In this document: in pieces, positions 8,620-16,304 of the stretch
Numbering within the stretch: position 1 is the stretch's first letter
Layout of the letters: the number at the start of each line of letters is the position of its first letter
From: JAIVJZ01 sp036386515
GTDB lineage: Bacteria > Acidobacteriota > Blastocatellia > Pyrinomonadales > Pyrinomonadaceae
Length of the DNA: 64,000 nucleotides
NCBI GenBank assembly: GCA_036386515.1
Contig: DASVVO010000024.1
Span: forward strand, 11,000-74,999
Direction of reading: 5' to 3'
The notes under the pieces: model-generated
Told to the model about the DNA's origin: nothing
Seen by the model: only the letters and a program-made list of their open reading frames with translations
The model's database searches: none
Made by a program: the position numbers and the translations under genes

Positions 8620-10767
8620 ATGAAGATTGTAGCCAGCAAACACCCCCCCTCCGAAGACCGGCGCGCCGACCCCTCCGGCGCGGCTCTGTCGCCGAAATTG
8701 ATGGACGCCAGCCAACTGCTGTTCAACCGTGAGTTCAGCCTGTTGGAATTCTTCCGCCGCGTGCTCGAAGAGGGATTGGACGCGACGCAGCCGCTCTTGG
8801 AACGTCTGAAGTTCCTCGCCATCTTTTCGAGCAACGTGGACGAGTTTTTCATGATCCGCGTGTCGGGACTCAAAGAGGAATTTGAGCATGACGTGACGGA
8901 ACTGTCGCCCGACGGCATGACGGTCGCCGCCCAACTCGCGGAGATCAGGCAACGGCTCCTGCCGATGCTCGCGGAGCAGAGCCGCTGCCTCGTTGAAGAG
9001 TTGCTGCCGCAACTCAAAGAGCAGGGCATCGTGATCGCCTCCTATAATTCCCTGTCGGAGGATGAGCGCACCGCACTGCAAGACTATTTCGAGGATCAGG
9101 TGTTTCCGGTGCTCACGCCGCAGGCCGTCGATCCGAGCCACCCGTTCCCTTACGTCTCGAACCTGAGCCTCAATCTCGCCCTGATGGTTGCGCCGCTGCC
9201 GGAGCACGGCATCACGAGTTCGCTGGTGGGCAAGATCGAGCCGCGTTTCGCGCGCATCAAAGTGCCGCCGCTCGTGCCGCGCCTGATCCCGGTCGAAAAA
9301 GACGGCTCCAGGTTCATCCTGCTCGAAGACCTGATCGCGGCCAACGCGAAGGCTCTGTTTCCGCGCATGCGCGCGAGCGTGTGCCACGCCTTCCGCGTCA
9401 CGCGCGACGCCGACATAGACATCCGCGAGGACGAGGCCGACGACCTCCTGCGCATCATGCAGCAGACGCTGCGCAAGCGTCGTTTCGGCGCGCCCGTGCG
9501 TCTCGAAGTGGCGGACGGGATGCCCGCCGACATGACGCGGTATCTCACCGAGTCGATCGGCGTCGAGGCCGAAGACGTGTACCGCGCGGGCAGCCCCTTG
9601 AACGTGCCCGATTTGATGAGGCTCTACAAGCTCGACCGTCCCGAGTTGAAAGACGCGGCCTTCAAGCCGCAGACGCCCGTCGCGCTGCGTCGCCCGCGCC
9701 TCTCCATCTTCGACGCGATCCGCGAGCAGGACATCCTGCTCCATCATCCCTATAGCTCGTTTGCGCCCGTCACGGATTTCATCGCCGCCGCCGCGCACGA
9801 CGAGAACGTCGCGGCCATCAAGATTTGTCTCTACCGCACGGGTCACAACTCGCCCATCCCGCAGTCGCTCATCGAGGCGAGCGAGCAGGGCAAGCAGGTG
9901 ACCGCCATCATCGAACTCAAAGCGCGCTTCGACGAGGAGAACAATATCGAATGGGCGCAACGCCTGGAGGAGGCGGGCGTCCATGTCGTCTACGGGTTGA
10001 TGGGACTCAAGACCCACTGCAAGCTCGCGCTCGTCGTGCGCCGCGAAGACGACTCGATGCGCCGCTACGTTCACATCGCCACGGGCAACTACAACCCCGA
10101 CACCTCGCGCGCCTACACGGACATCGGACTCTTCACCGTCAACGAAGAGATCGGCGCCGACGCCTCCGAACTCTTCAACTACCTGACCGGCTATTCGCGC
10201 CAGAAAGAGTACCGGCAATTGATGGTTGCGCCCGTCAACATGCGCGAGCGCATGCTCGCGCTCATCGGGCGCGAGGCCGAGCACGCGCGCGCCGGCCGCC
10301 CCGCGCGCATGGTCATCAAGATCAACCGGCTGGCCGACATCGAGATCATCCGCGCGCTCTACGACGCGTCGCAGGGGGGCGTCCGCGTAGACCTCATCGT
10401 GCGCGGCGTGTGCATGCTGCGCCCCGGCGTCGCCGGGCTATCGGAGAAGATCACGGTGCGCAGCATCGTCGGCCGCTTCCTCGAACACAGTCGCTTCTTT
10501 TATTTCGCGAACGGCGGCGACGAGGAGTTTTACACGGGCAGTTCCGATTGGATGCCGCGCAATCTCAACCGGCGCGTCGAAGTCGTCGTGCCCGTCCACG
10601 ATGCGCGGCTGCGCCGTCATTTCAAGGACGTGATTCTGGCCGCCTACCTGCGCGACAACGTGAAGGCGCGCCGGCTCCTGCCCGACGGCTCTTACGAACG
10701 CATCCTGCCCGCCGAGGGCGAGGAGCGGTTCGATAGCCAGCTACATTTCATGGACGTTCAGCTTTAA
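8620..10767 (+). CDS. ppk1: Polyphosphate kinase 1
   Basis: This 715-residue enzyme makes inorganic polyphosphate from ATP reversibly. All four PPK1 domains are recognisable: an N-terminal helical domain (FNRELSLLEFFRRVLEEG-like, ~33-130), a head domain, and two phospholipase-D-like catalytic domains. The autophosphorylated histidine is H466 in GLKTHCKL, followed by the HIATGNYNPDTSRAYTD motif. The second catalytic histidine is H623 in FLEHSRFFYF, followed by the C-terminal SSDWMPRNLNRR motif. No SD precedes the ATG; an internal ATG at 8701 (MDASQLLFNRE) is an alternative start and would leave the PPK fold intact. A secreted kinase-like gene follows 42 bases downstream. Confidence 0.96.
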   Translation: MKIVASKHPPSEDRRADPSGAALSPKLMDASQLLFNREFSLLEFFRRVLEEGLDATQPLLERLKFLAIFSSNVDEFFMIRVSGLKEEFEHDVTELSPDGMTVAAQLAEIRQRLLPMLAEQSRCLVEELLPQLKEQGIVIASYNSLSEDERTALQDYFEDQVFPVLTPQAVDPSHPFPYVSNLSLNLALMVAPLPEHGITSSLVGKIEPRFARIKVPPLVPRLIPVEKDGSRFILLEDLIAANAKALFPRMRASVCHAFRVTRDADIDIREDEADDLLRIMQQTLRKRRFGAPVRLEVADGMPADMTRYLTESIGVEAEDVYRAGSPLNVPDLMRLYKLDRPELKDAAFKPQTPVALRRPRLSIFDAIREQDILLHHPYSSFAPVTDFIAAAAHDENVAAIKICLYRTGHNSPIPQSLIEASEQGKQVTAIIELKARFDEENNIEWAQRLEEAGVHVVYGLMGLKTHCKLALVVRREDDSMRRYVHIATGNYNPDTSRAYTDIGLFTVNEEIGADASELFNYLTGYSRQKEYRQLMVAPVNMRERMLALIGREAEHARAGRPARMVIKINRLADIEIIRALYDASQGGVRVDLIVRGVCMLRPGVAGLSEKITVRSIVGRFLEHSRFFYFANGGDEEFYTGSSDWMPRNLNRRVEVVVPVHDARLRRHFKDVILAAYLRDNVKARRLLPDGSYERILPAEGEERFDSQLHFMDVQL

Positions 10768-10809
10768 AGCGCGGACGTTAAAATTCATTTACCCGAGAGG
10801 TGTGACAGC

Positions 10810-11784
10810 ATGTTTCGAAAGAGTAATTTTCGCGCGGTGATGCTCGCTCTCATCGTCATCGCGCTCGGACTCTCGACGACGGCCTTCGCCGTCCAGAAAA
10901 AAGCGAAGAAGGCGAAGAAGCCGATGCCCACGGGCACGCCCGTCATGTGGCGCGAACCGACGGACATCGCGACCCGTGATCTGTTTCTCGGTTCCGGCGG
11001 CGAAGCGGGAAAGCCCGACCTGTCGAGTCTGACCTTGATCGAGAAAGTGGAAGGCGGCTTCTCCGAGAAGTATCGCGTGAAGGACGCGGCGGGGCGCGAG
11101 TGGGTGGCGAAAGTCAGCCGCGAAGCGCAGTCGGAGGCGGCGGCCGTGCGCCTGCTGTGGGCTGTCGGTTACGTCACGGAGATCAACTATCTCGCGCCGA
11201 GCGTGACCATCCCCGGCACGCCGAAAGGCACTTACGAAAACGTCAGGTTGGAAGGGCGGTCGAAAGACATCAAGCGGCTCGACCCGTGGCTGTGGGATAA
11301 AAACCCTTTCAGCGGCAAGCGCGAGTTTCAGGGTTTGAAAGTGATGATGCTCCTGCTCAACAACTGGGACATCAAGGACGACAACAACGGGATTCTCCAC
11401 GTCGTCACCCCCGAGGGACAGAGCGAACTGCACTACATCGTCAGCGACCTCGGCGCGACATTCGGCAAGATCGGCAGCGGGCCGCTCTGGGCGTTGAAGC
11501 GCAGCCGCAACAACCCTGAAGATTATGCCGGGTCGAAGTTCGTCGATCACGTCTACAAGGATCGCGTCTTCTTCCACTACGGCGGCAAGAAGCAGGACAC
11601 CTTCGAGGACATCTCGGTCGGCGACGTGCAATGGATCGCGGGGCTGCTCTCGCGCCTCAGCGACCAGCAACTCAGCGACGCCTTCCGCGCGGCCAACTAT
11701 AATCAAGAGGAAGTGGGTTTGTTGACGAGCGCGGTGCGCGCGCGCATCAACGAACTCGTCAATCTCCCGCCGGCGGAATCCTGA
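10810..11784 (+). CDS. Secreted protein with atypical-kinase-like motifs
   Basis: A 324-residue protein with a signal peptide (residues 1-27, ending TTAFA) and a Lys-rich linker. A candidate nucleotide-binding lysine is K101 (EWVAKVSRE). A catalytic-loop-like block NNWDIKDDNNG (D187, K189, N192) and a metal-binding-like SDLG (D213) come in the order seen in HipA/CotH/PI3K-like kinases. I infer an exported kinase-like fold; this is motif reading only. The start has GAGAGG 9 bases upstream. It lies between ppk1 and a DUF4956 gene on the same strand. CotH kinases are frequent neighbours of DUF4956 and VTC-type polyphosphate polymerases, so this could be a functional stand-in. Confidence 0.6.
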   Translation: MFRKSNFRAVMLALIVIALGLSTTAFAVQKKAKKAKKPMPTGTPVMWREPTDIATRDLFLGSGGEAGKPDLSSLTLIEKVEGGFSEKYRVKDAAGREWVAKVSREAQSEAAAVRLLWAVGYVTEINYLAPSVTIPGTPKGTYENVRLEGRSKDIKRLDPWLWDKNPFSGKREFQGLKVMMLLLNNWDIKDDNNGILHVVTPEGQSELHYIVSDLGATFGKIGSGPLWALKRSRNNPEDYAGSKFVDHVYKDRVFFHYGGKKQDTFEDISVGDVQWIAGLLSRLSDQQLSDAFRAANYNQEEVGLLTSAVRARINELVNLPPAES

Positions 11785-11827
11785 GGGGCGGCCGTCCTCG
11801 CCGAAGTAGTTCGCATCGTTCGCAACA

Positions 11828-11856
11828 ACGCCCGTCGCTTTTTGAGCGGCGGGCGT
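11828..11856. terminator. Intergenic hairpin without T-run
   Basis: acgcccgtcgct and agcggcgggcgt pair over 12 bp with one G-U and a 5-base loop. No U-tract follows on either strand, so it may be an mRNA-stability hairpin or partial attenuator between the kinase-like and DUF4956 genes. Confidence 0.4.
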
Positions 11857-11873
11857 AGTAAAGTTAAGGTGAC

Positions 11874-12914
11874 ATGCTCAGAAGAAACCAGCAGAAGACT
11901 CTCGTTGTCGGAGTGCTCGCCGCGCTTCTCGGATTCGGCCTCGTCGCGTTCCTGATGTCGCGCGGCAACAATGCGAACAACCCTCCCGCCGCCGGGACGC
12001 CGACGCAGGAAACCGCTGCTGCCGACTCGCCCGCCCAAAGCTCGACCCAGACCCCGCCCGACGACGCGCCCGCGCCGACCGCCTACGCGCCCGCTCCGGC
12101 TCCGGCAACCGCTCGCTCTCAAACCGACACGCCGCCGCGCGCCGAAGGCGGCAACGGCGGCGGTGACGGCGGTAACAACGACTCCGTCATCTCGATGCTT
12201 TTCGGCGCGGACGATATTAAAGCAGGCCCCAACGCGCCGCCCGAAAGCTGGACGGTGGTGATCCCGCGCATTATCGTGCGGCTCGCGCTGGCCGCGCTGC
12301 TCGTGGCGGCATTGGCCTTCCGCCCGCGCCGCGGCGTGCCCTCGCTCCCGCGCAACCCTTACGTAGCGCAGACGCAAATCCTGCTCGCCGTCGTGGCCTC
12401 CGCGCTGATGATGATCGTGGGCGATAGCGCGGCGCGCGCCTTCGGCATCTTCGCCGCCGCCTCGCTCGTCCGCTTCCGCACGAACATCCGCGACCCGAAG
12501 GAAGTGACCGTTCTGCTGATCAGCCTCGCCATCGGTTTGGCGACGGGCGTCGGCCGTTGGGAACTCGCGCTCACGCTCTCCGTCTTCGTCTTCCCGCTGC
12601 TCTGGGTGCTCGAACACTACGAACTCGGGCAGGTCGTGCGCCCCATCCTCGTGACGGTGAAGACGCGCGACACGACGCGCACGCAGGAGACGCTCCTGCG
12701 AATCTTCCGGCGGCACAGGTTCAACGTCGAACTGCGCCAACTCGATCCTTCCGACGCCGAAGAACCCGTCGGCTGCATCGTCTATTTCCTGAACATGAAT
12801 CTCAACATCAGCACCGACGAAATGAGCGAAGAGATCATGTCGTCCGACCCGCAGCACATCGAGGGCATTGAATGGGAACAGACGAAGGGCACGGGCAATC
12901 AAATCTATCAATAG
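11874..12914 (+). CDS. DUF4956-type membrane protein
   Basis: A 346-residue protein: an N-terminal transmembrane helix (10-28), a long Pro/Ala/Thr-rich low-complexity segment (35-95), then four to five membrane helices (125-150, 165-185, 208-225, 229-247) and a soluble C-terminal domain (~255-346). Residues 188-210 (RAFGIFAAASLVRFRTNIRDPKE) are the DUF4956 signature. This family co-occurs with VTC-type polyphosphate polymerases and CotH kinases in many bacteria. Here it follows ppk1 and a kinase-like gene, which supports a role in polyphosphate handling at the membrane. AAGG lies just before the ATG. Family assignment is fairly sure; the function is inferred from context. Confidence 0.72.
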   Translation: MLRRNQQKTLVVGVLAALLGFGLVAFLMSRGNNANNPPAAGTPTQETAAADSPAQSSTQTPPDDAPAPTAYAPAPAPATARSQTDTPPRAEGGNGGGDGGNNDSVISMLFGADDIKAGPNAPPESWTVVIPRIIVRLALAALLVAALAFRPRRGVPSLPRNPYVAQTQILLAVVASALMMIVGDSAARAFGIFAAASLVRFRTNIRDPKEVTVLLISLAIGLATGVGRWELALTLSVFVFPLLWVLEHYELGQVVRPILVTVKTRDTTRTQETLLRIFRRHRFNVELRQLDPSDAEEPVGCIVYFLNMNLNISTDEMSEEIMSSDPQHIEGIEWEQTKGTGNQIYQ

Positions 12915-12946
12915 ACTTCGCGGGCGTCGTAGAAAATCAGGACGAA

Positions 12947-12987
12947 AAAAACCGTGGCCGCTTCCGAGTGAAGCGGCCACGGTTTTT
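12947..12987. terminator. Bidirectional intrinsic terminator
   Basis: A perfect 17-bp stem (aaaaaccgtggccgctt / its complement) around a 7-base loop ccgagtg ends in TTTTT on both strands. It separates the convergent DUF4956 gene (plus) and phosphatase gene (minus). Confidence 0.95.
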
Positions 12988-13006
12988 CATTGAGCGCGAC
13001 TTGAAG

Positions 13007-13612
13007 TTATTTCAAAGCGGGCGCGTGCGTCATCGACGCCGCCGGTGCGGCGTGCGTCGCGTGCATGCGCTGCGAGTAATCCTGCACATACTTTTTCATG
13101 TCGCCGTGTCCCCAGCGCGTGTAGAAGTCGAAGTCTTTCATCTCCCGGTAAACCCGGTCGTAGTTCCAGCCGTACCTGGTGAAACGATAGACCGCGCCCA
13201 TCACCCCCGTGCGATGACGCCCGCCCGCGCAGTGGACGTAGAACGCGCCGGTCTCCGGGTTGTTGGCGAGTTTCAAAAACGCCTCGATCTGTTCCTCGCG
13301 CGGGTAGTCCTTGTCGCTCATCGGGATGTTGACGTAGCGCATGCCGAGAGCTTCCACGGCGGGCTTCTCGTAAGCCTGCGCGTCGTCGCGCAGATCGATG
13401 ACGGTCTTGATGCCGAGCGCGGCGAGGCTCGGGTAGTCTGCTTCTTTCGGCTGCGCCCCACGGTAGAAACGCTCGTCCATCTGGCCGAAGTTTTTGATCT
13501 TGATGTCGGAAAAGGATGTTTGCGCGGACTGCGCGAAGGAGGCGACGGACAGAGCCAGCACGAGGAGGAAAGCATTCACCCCGCGCCGGGAGAAATTACG
13601 CTTCATACGCAT
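13007..13612 (-). CDS. Secreted PTP/dual-specificity-type phosphatase
   Basis: A 201-residue protein with a cleavable signal peptide (residues ~1-28, LVLALSVASFAQS) and a cysteine-phosphatase fold. The P-loop H127-C128-AGGRH-R134-TG has the CX5R form, and an upstream acidic region (SDKDYPREE, ~99-107) may supply the general acid. It resembles the exported DSP-PTPase-like proteins seen in Acidobacteria and Planctomycetes. The substrate may be phosphoproteins or inositol phosphates and cannot be told from sequence. GGAG lies 9 bases before the ATG. A bidirectional terminator follows. Confidence 0.8.
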   Translation of the reverse strand: MRMKRNFSRRGVNAFLLVLALSVASFAQSAQTSFSDIKIKNFGQMDERFYRGAQPKEADYPSLAALGIKTVIDLRDDAQAYEKPAVEALGMRYVNIPMSDKDYPREEQIEAFLKLANNPETGAFYVHCAGGRHRTGVMGAVYRFTRYGWNYDRVYREMKDFDFYTRWGHGDMKKYVQDYSQRMHATHAAPAASMTHAPALK

Positions 13613-13969
13613 CGAAAAATTCTCCTACAGTTTGAAAGAAACCAAAAACAATAAACTACAGAAGATTGGTCTGGTGAGAATTTGGGCTGCCGCCGTTGCT
13701 CCGCATAACCGCCGCGGCGTTTTACCAATCAACTCTGCCGATTGACCGCACGAATTGTCGTCGTCTTCGCCGAAGCCCCGGCGGAACGCATGCGTCCAGT
13801 ATCAGATGCGACAAACGCCGCCCGCGTCGCCCCTGTGCAAACGCCGGGTGCGCGCCGAGTCTTTGTCATGCACGCTGCGCCGCCTGGAATTACCATCACC
13901 CGCCAGGCTCGCCAAGTAGCCCCGCCGCGCTCCTTCGCGGAAGGCGGCCGGACGCGTTCCCCGACGCGC
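13613..13969. other. Intergenic region upstream of the phosphatase
   Basis: This 357-bp stretch should hold the promoter of the minus-strand phosphatase gene. No convincing coding frame is present. A segment near 13712-13745 (accaatcaactctgccgatt) looks like a tRNA D-arm on the minus strand, but no cloverleaf or TΨC arm completes it. Confidence 0.4.
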
Positions 13970-14149
13970 CTAGCCGCGACGCGATCTCTGCCAACGCTCT
14001 TTGACGTTGACGCGCTTCTCCGTGCGATAGAGACACGACCAGCAGACGTGTCGAACCCGGTCGTCCGCCTCTCTCGATTCGCTCATGCGCGCGCACTCCT
14101 TGTCGCAGCGTTCGCAGATTAAAGCCGGTTTCTCTTCAACTGTTGACAT
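13970..14149 (-). CDS. Small zinc-ribbon protein (59 residues)
   Basis: The frame starts at an ATG at 14149 with AGGAG 8 bases upstream and ends with TAG. Two CxxC knuckles (ICERCDKEC at 12-19 and VCWSCL at 35-40) make a compact zinc ribbon rich in Arg/Lys/Glu. Such proteins often bind nucleic acid or serve as small structural adaptors; the target is unknown. The good SD and paired cysteines argue that it is real. Confidence 0.65.
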   Translation of the reverse strand: MSTVEEKPALICERCDKECARMSESREADDRVRHVCWSCLYRTEKRVNVKERWQRSRRG

Positions 14150-14416
14150 CGCTTTTGCTCCTGTCGCGCTTCACGTCGCCCGAGGCACAGTGTAACCGAA
14201 AATCGCCCGCGTGTTCAGCCACGGCGGCGGCCGCGCGCTCCAAATACCCGAACCTTTGTTAGAATCAGGCGGGCAAACATTACGGCGGCGTTTGAATCAC
14301 AACTCGGGCGGGCGCATTTCGACCCGCACCGGACGCGCCCTCTCCCGCGCGCGTTCGTTCCGTCAAACTCACCGCTTTTGGACACGCAGGGCTTGAAGCC
14401 CGGCAACGGAGTGCAA

Positions 14417-15433
14417 ATGAAGATGACCGGAAACATGTTTGGCATCGCGCTGATGCTCACCACGCTCGGCCTGAACGCGACGGGGGCGAGCGCGTGCGCC
14501 GTCGAGACGCGCGAGGGCGCAACCGCTGCGGGCGGACAGTCTAAAGCGAAAGCGCAGACGACGCCGCCCGCGACGGCGACGCCATCGCCCGTGTTGGCGG
14601 GGGAGGAAAATTTGGAAACAAAAGTTGAAGGCGAGATCAAAGAGTTGGCGGCGGGCGGCTACAGTTCCGTCAATGAACCATTCGTCGTCGTCGCGCGCGA
14701 CGCGCGGACTTACGCCGCCCTGCGTCTGTTGCACGACAAGCTGCCGGAACTCGCCGCGGAGTTCTTCAAGTCGAACGCCGTGGTCGCGGCCTTTCTCGGC
14801 CAGCGGCGCAGCGGCGGTTACGCGGTGCGCATCACGCGCGGTGGCGCGGGGGAGGCGAGCAGCCTGCGCGTCTCGGAGAAGTCGCCGGCGAAAGACGCCA
14901 TCACCACGATGGCGCTCACTTCCGCGTTTCGCATCGTCTCCGTTTCGGTTGACGAAGAAAGCCCGCTCACGCTCGCGCTCGATGCGACGTGGCAGGAGGC
15001 CGCGCGCCCCTACGCGGTGGGCGCGGGCGAGTTCACGCGCATCGGCGGCTTCGCCGGTGGCCGGGAACATTCCAAGCTCGCGGGCGACCTGCGCATTATG
15101 CGCCACGGGCAACTCGCGACCGTGTTCTTTGCCCTGACCGGCGCGGGCGCAAACGGGAGATATGAACTGAAAGACGCGGCGACCGGCCTGGTCACGCCTG
15201 AAGGCGCGCTCTCGCTCACGCGTCTCGACCCCGGCTCGTTCGTCCCGCCGCCGCGCTACCCGCTGCGCGCCCGCGGGCAGTTCACCGACAACGAGGGCAA
15301 ACTCTCGCTCACGTTTGAAGTCATGGAGGCGAAGGTCAACGACGGCTTCGGCGGTCAGGGAAAACTGGAAGCCACGGCCACCGCGCCGCCCCCGAAGAAG
15401 CGCGCCCTCGGCGGCGGCGACCTCCCGATGTAG
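14417..15433 (+). CDS. Exported protein with PrcB-like domain
   Basis: A 338-residue protein. The ATG at 14417 is chosen because GGAG lies ~6 bases upstream; the longer TTG frame lacks one. An export segment (GIALMLTTLGLNATGASAC) ends at a cysteine that could be lipidated. The first domain (~75-140) matches the PrcB/protease-stability pattern: NEPFVVVARD … NAVVAAFLGQRRSGGYAVRI. A second beta-rich domain follows (~210-335). PrcB of Porphyromonas stabilises a periplasmic protease (known for the family); a comparable role here is only a suggestion. Confidence 0.6.
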   Translation: MKMTGNMFGIALMLTTLGLNATGASACAVETREGATAAGGQSKAKAQTTPPATATPSPVLAGEENLETKVEGEIKELAAGGYSSVNEPFVVVARDARTYAALRLLHDKLPELAAEFFKSNAVVAAFLGQRRSGGYAVRITRGGAGEASSLRVSEKSPAKDAITTMALTSAFRIVSVSVDEESPLTLALDATWQEAARPYAVGAGEFTRIGGFAGGREHSKLAGDLRIMRHGQLATVFFALTGAGANGRYELKDAATGLVTPEGALSLTRLDPGSFVPPPRYPLRARGQFTDNEGKLSLTFEVMEAKVNDGFGGQGKLEATATAPPPKKRALGGGDLPM

Positions 15434-15469
15434 ATGCGGCGCCGTCAATGAGCCGCATGGCTCGGACTC

Positions 15470-15811
15470 TTATCCCCACTCTCCGCACTTCAATTCAACG
15501 ACGTATGCGCCGAGTTCATTATGCGCCCGCCGCGTATAGGTAAAGGCGCGCTCCAACGCGGCCGTCCCCGCCAAACGCCGCTCGTCCAAATCCTCCTGCT
15601 CGTCAGGCGCGGGCGGGGGAGCTAAGCCACAGATCAACTGAATCAAAGCGTCGATCATGTCGCCGTCATCGTATCTTGTGAACGCATCTACCAACTCGCG
15701 CGCCCGATCTTGACTGACGGGCAAAGTTGACCAACGCCTGATCGGTTCGTCGAAATCCGGCTCTCGGCGCGGGCGGGCGGGTGACATGCGCGTGCTATTA
15801 TCTTTTCGCAT
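15470..15811 (-). CDS. Hypothetical protein
   Basis: A 113-residue soluble protein with a basic N-terminus and an acidic middle (YDDGDMIDALIQLICGLAPPP). An excellent SD (AAGGAG, 6-7 bases from the ATG) supports it. It is transcribed away from the HTH gene at 15994 across an AT-rich shared promoter region. I recognise no family, and its job may be tied to that regulator. Confidence 0.5.
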   Translation of the reverse strand: MRKDNSTRMSPARPRREPDFDEPIRRWSTLPVSQDRARELVDAFTRYDDGDMIDALIQLICGLAPPPAPDEQEDLDERRLAGTAALERAFTYTRRAHNELGAYVVELKCGEWG

Positions 15812-15956
15812 CAGTAGCTCCTTAACCTGTGATACTGGTGTAGGGCTAAGAATGAGCGATTGCCGTCGAAAGTAACGCTCACTCTCTAGCCCTTTTACTT
15901 TGGCAGTGAAGAAACTATACGCAAATACGAAATATTAGTCAACAATTTTCTTCGCA

Positions 15957-15985
15957 TTGACGAAGGGTTTCGCTGAGTGTATAAA
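15957..15985 (+). promoter_or_regulatory. Sigma70-type promoter, candidate leaderless start
   Basis: TTGACG (15957-15962), a 17-bp spacer and TATAAA (15980-15985) give 5/6 plus 5/6 consensus matches. Transcription should start near 15992, only about 2 bases before the ATG at 15994, so the HTH gene probably makes a leaderless mRNA. A short dyad cttcg…cgaag (15950-15965) overlaps the -35 and could be an operator. Confidence 0.7.
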
Positions 15986-15993
15986 AATTGCAT

Positions 15994-16218
15994 ATGGCGA
16001 TATTGACGACGGCACAGGCGGCGGGGCAGCTAGGCGTGAGCGTTCGACGCGTTCAACAGTTGGTTAGAGACGGACGCTTGCCAGCCGAGCAGTTCGGCGG
16101 CTCGCTGATGATCAGAGAGGAGGATTTGAAGCTGGTTGAAAATCGAAAAGTAGGACGCCCGCCGAAGGTTAAAGCTGAGACAGCTAATAAAACGAGTAAG
16201 AAGAGAGGGAAAAGATAG
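15994..16218 (+). CDS. Small HTH (excisionase/MerR-like) DNA-binding protein
   Basis: A 74-residue protein: a helix-turn-helix of the HTH_17/excisionase type (LTTAQAAGQLGVSVRRVQQL at 4-23, then VRDGRLPAEQFGGSLMIREEDL) and a Lys/Arg-rich tail (RKVGRPPKVKAE…KKRGKR) that should add DNA affinity, including an AT-hook-like GRPP. There is no SD before the ATG, which agrees with the promoter placed immediately upstream. It is divergent to the hypothetical gene at 15470-15811, which it may control. No phage or integrase neighbour is seen. Confidence 0.75.
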   Translation: MAILTTAQAAGQLGVSVRRVQQLVRDGRLPAEQFGGSLMIREEDLKLVENRKVGRPPKVKAETANKTSKKRGKR

Positions 16219-16304
16219 CCAGTAATAAGCTATACTTGGTGGCGTAAACTTTCCTCGCGCAGCTTTAGTTTAAAATTCCCGGCCTGAGTTTTTTAACTGA
16301 ACCC

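Noticed and set aside
8275..10284. Minus-strand frame of 669 codons opposite ppk1
   Set aside because: Antisense shadow of PPK1 with no motif of its own.
13712..13745. tRNA-like D-arm sequence on the minus strand
   Set aside because: No acceptor stem, anticodon loop or TΨC arm could be completed around it.
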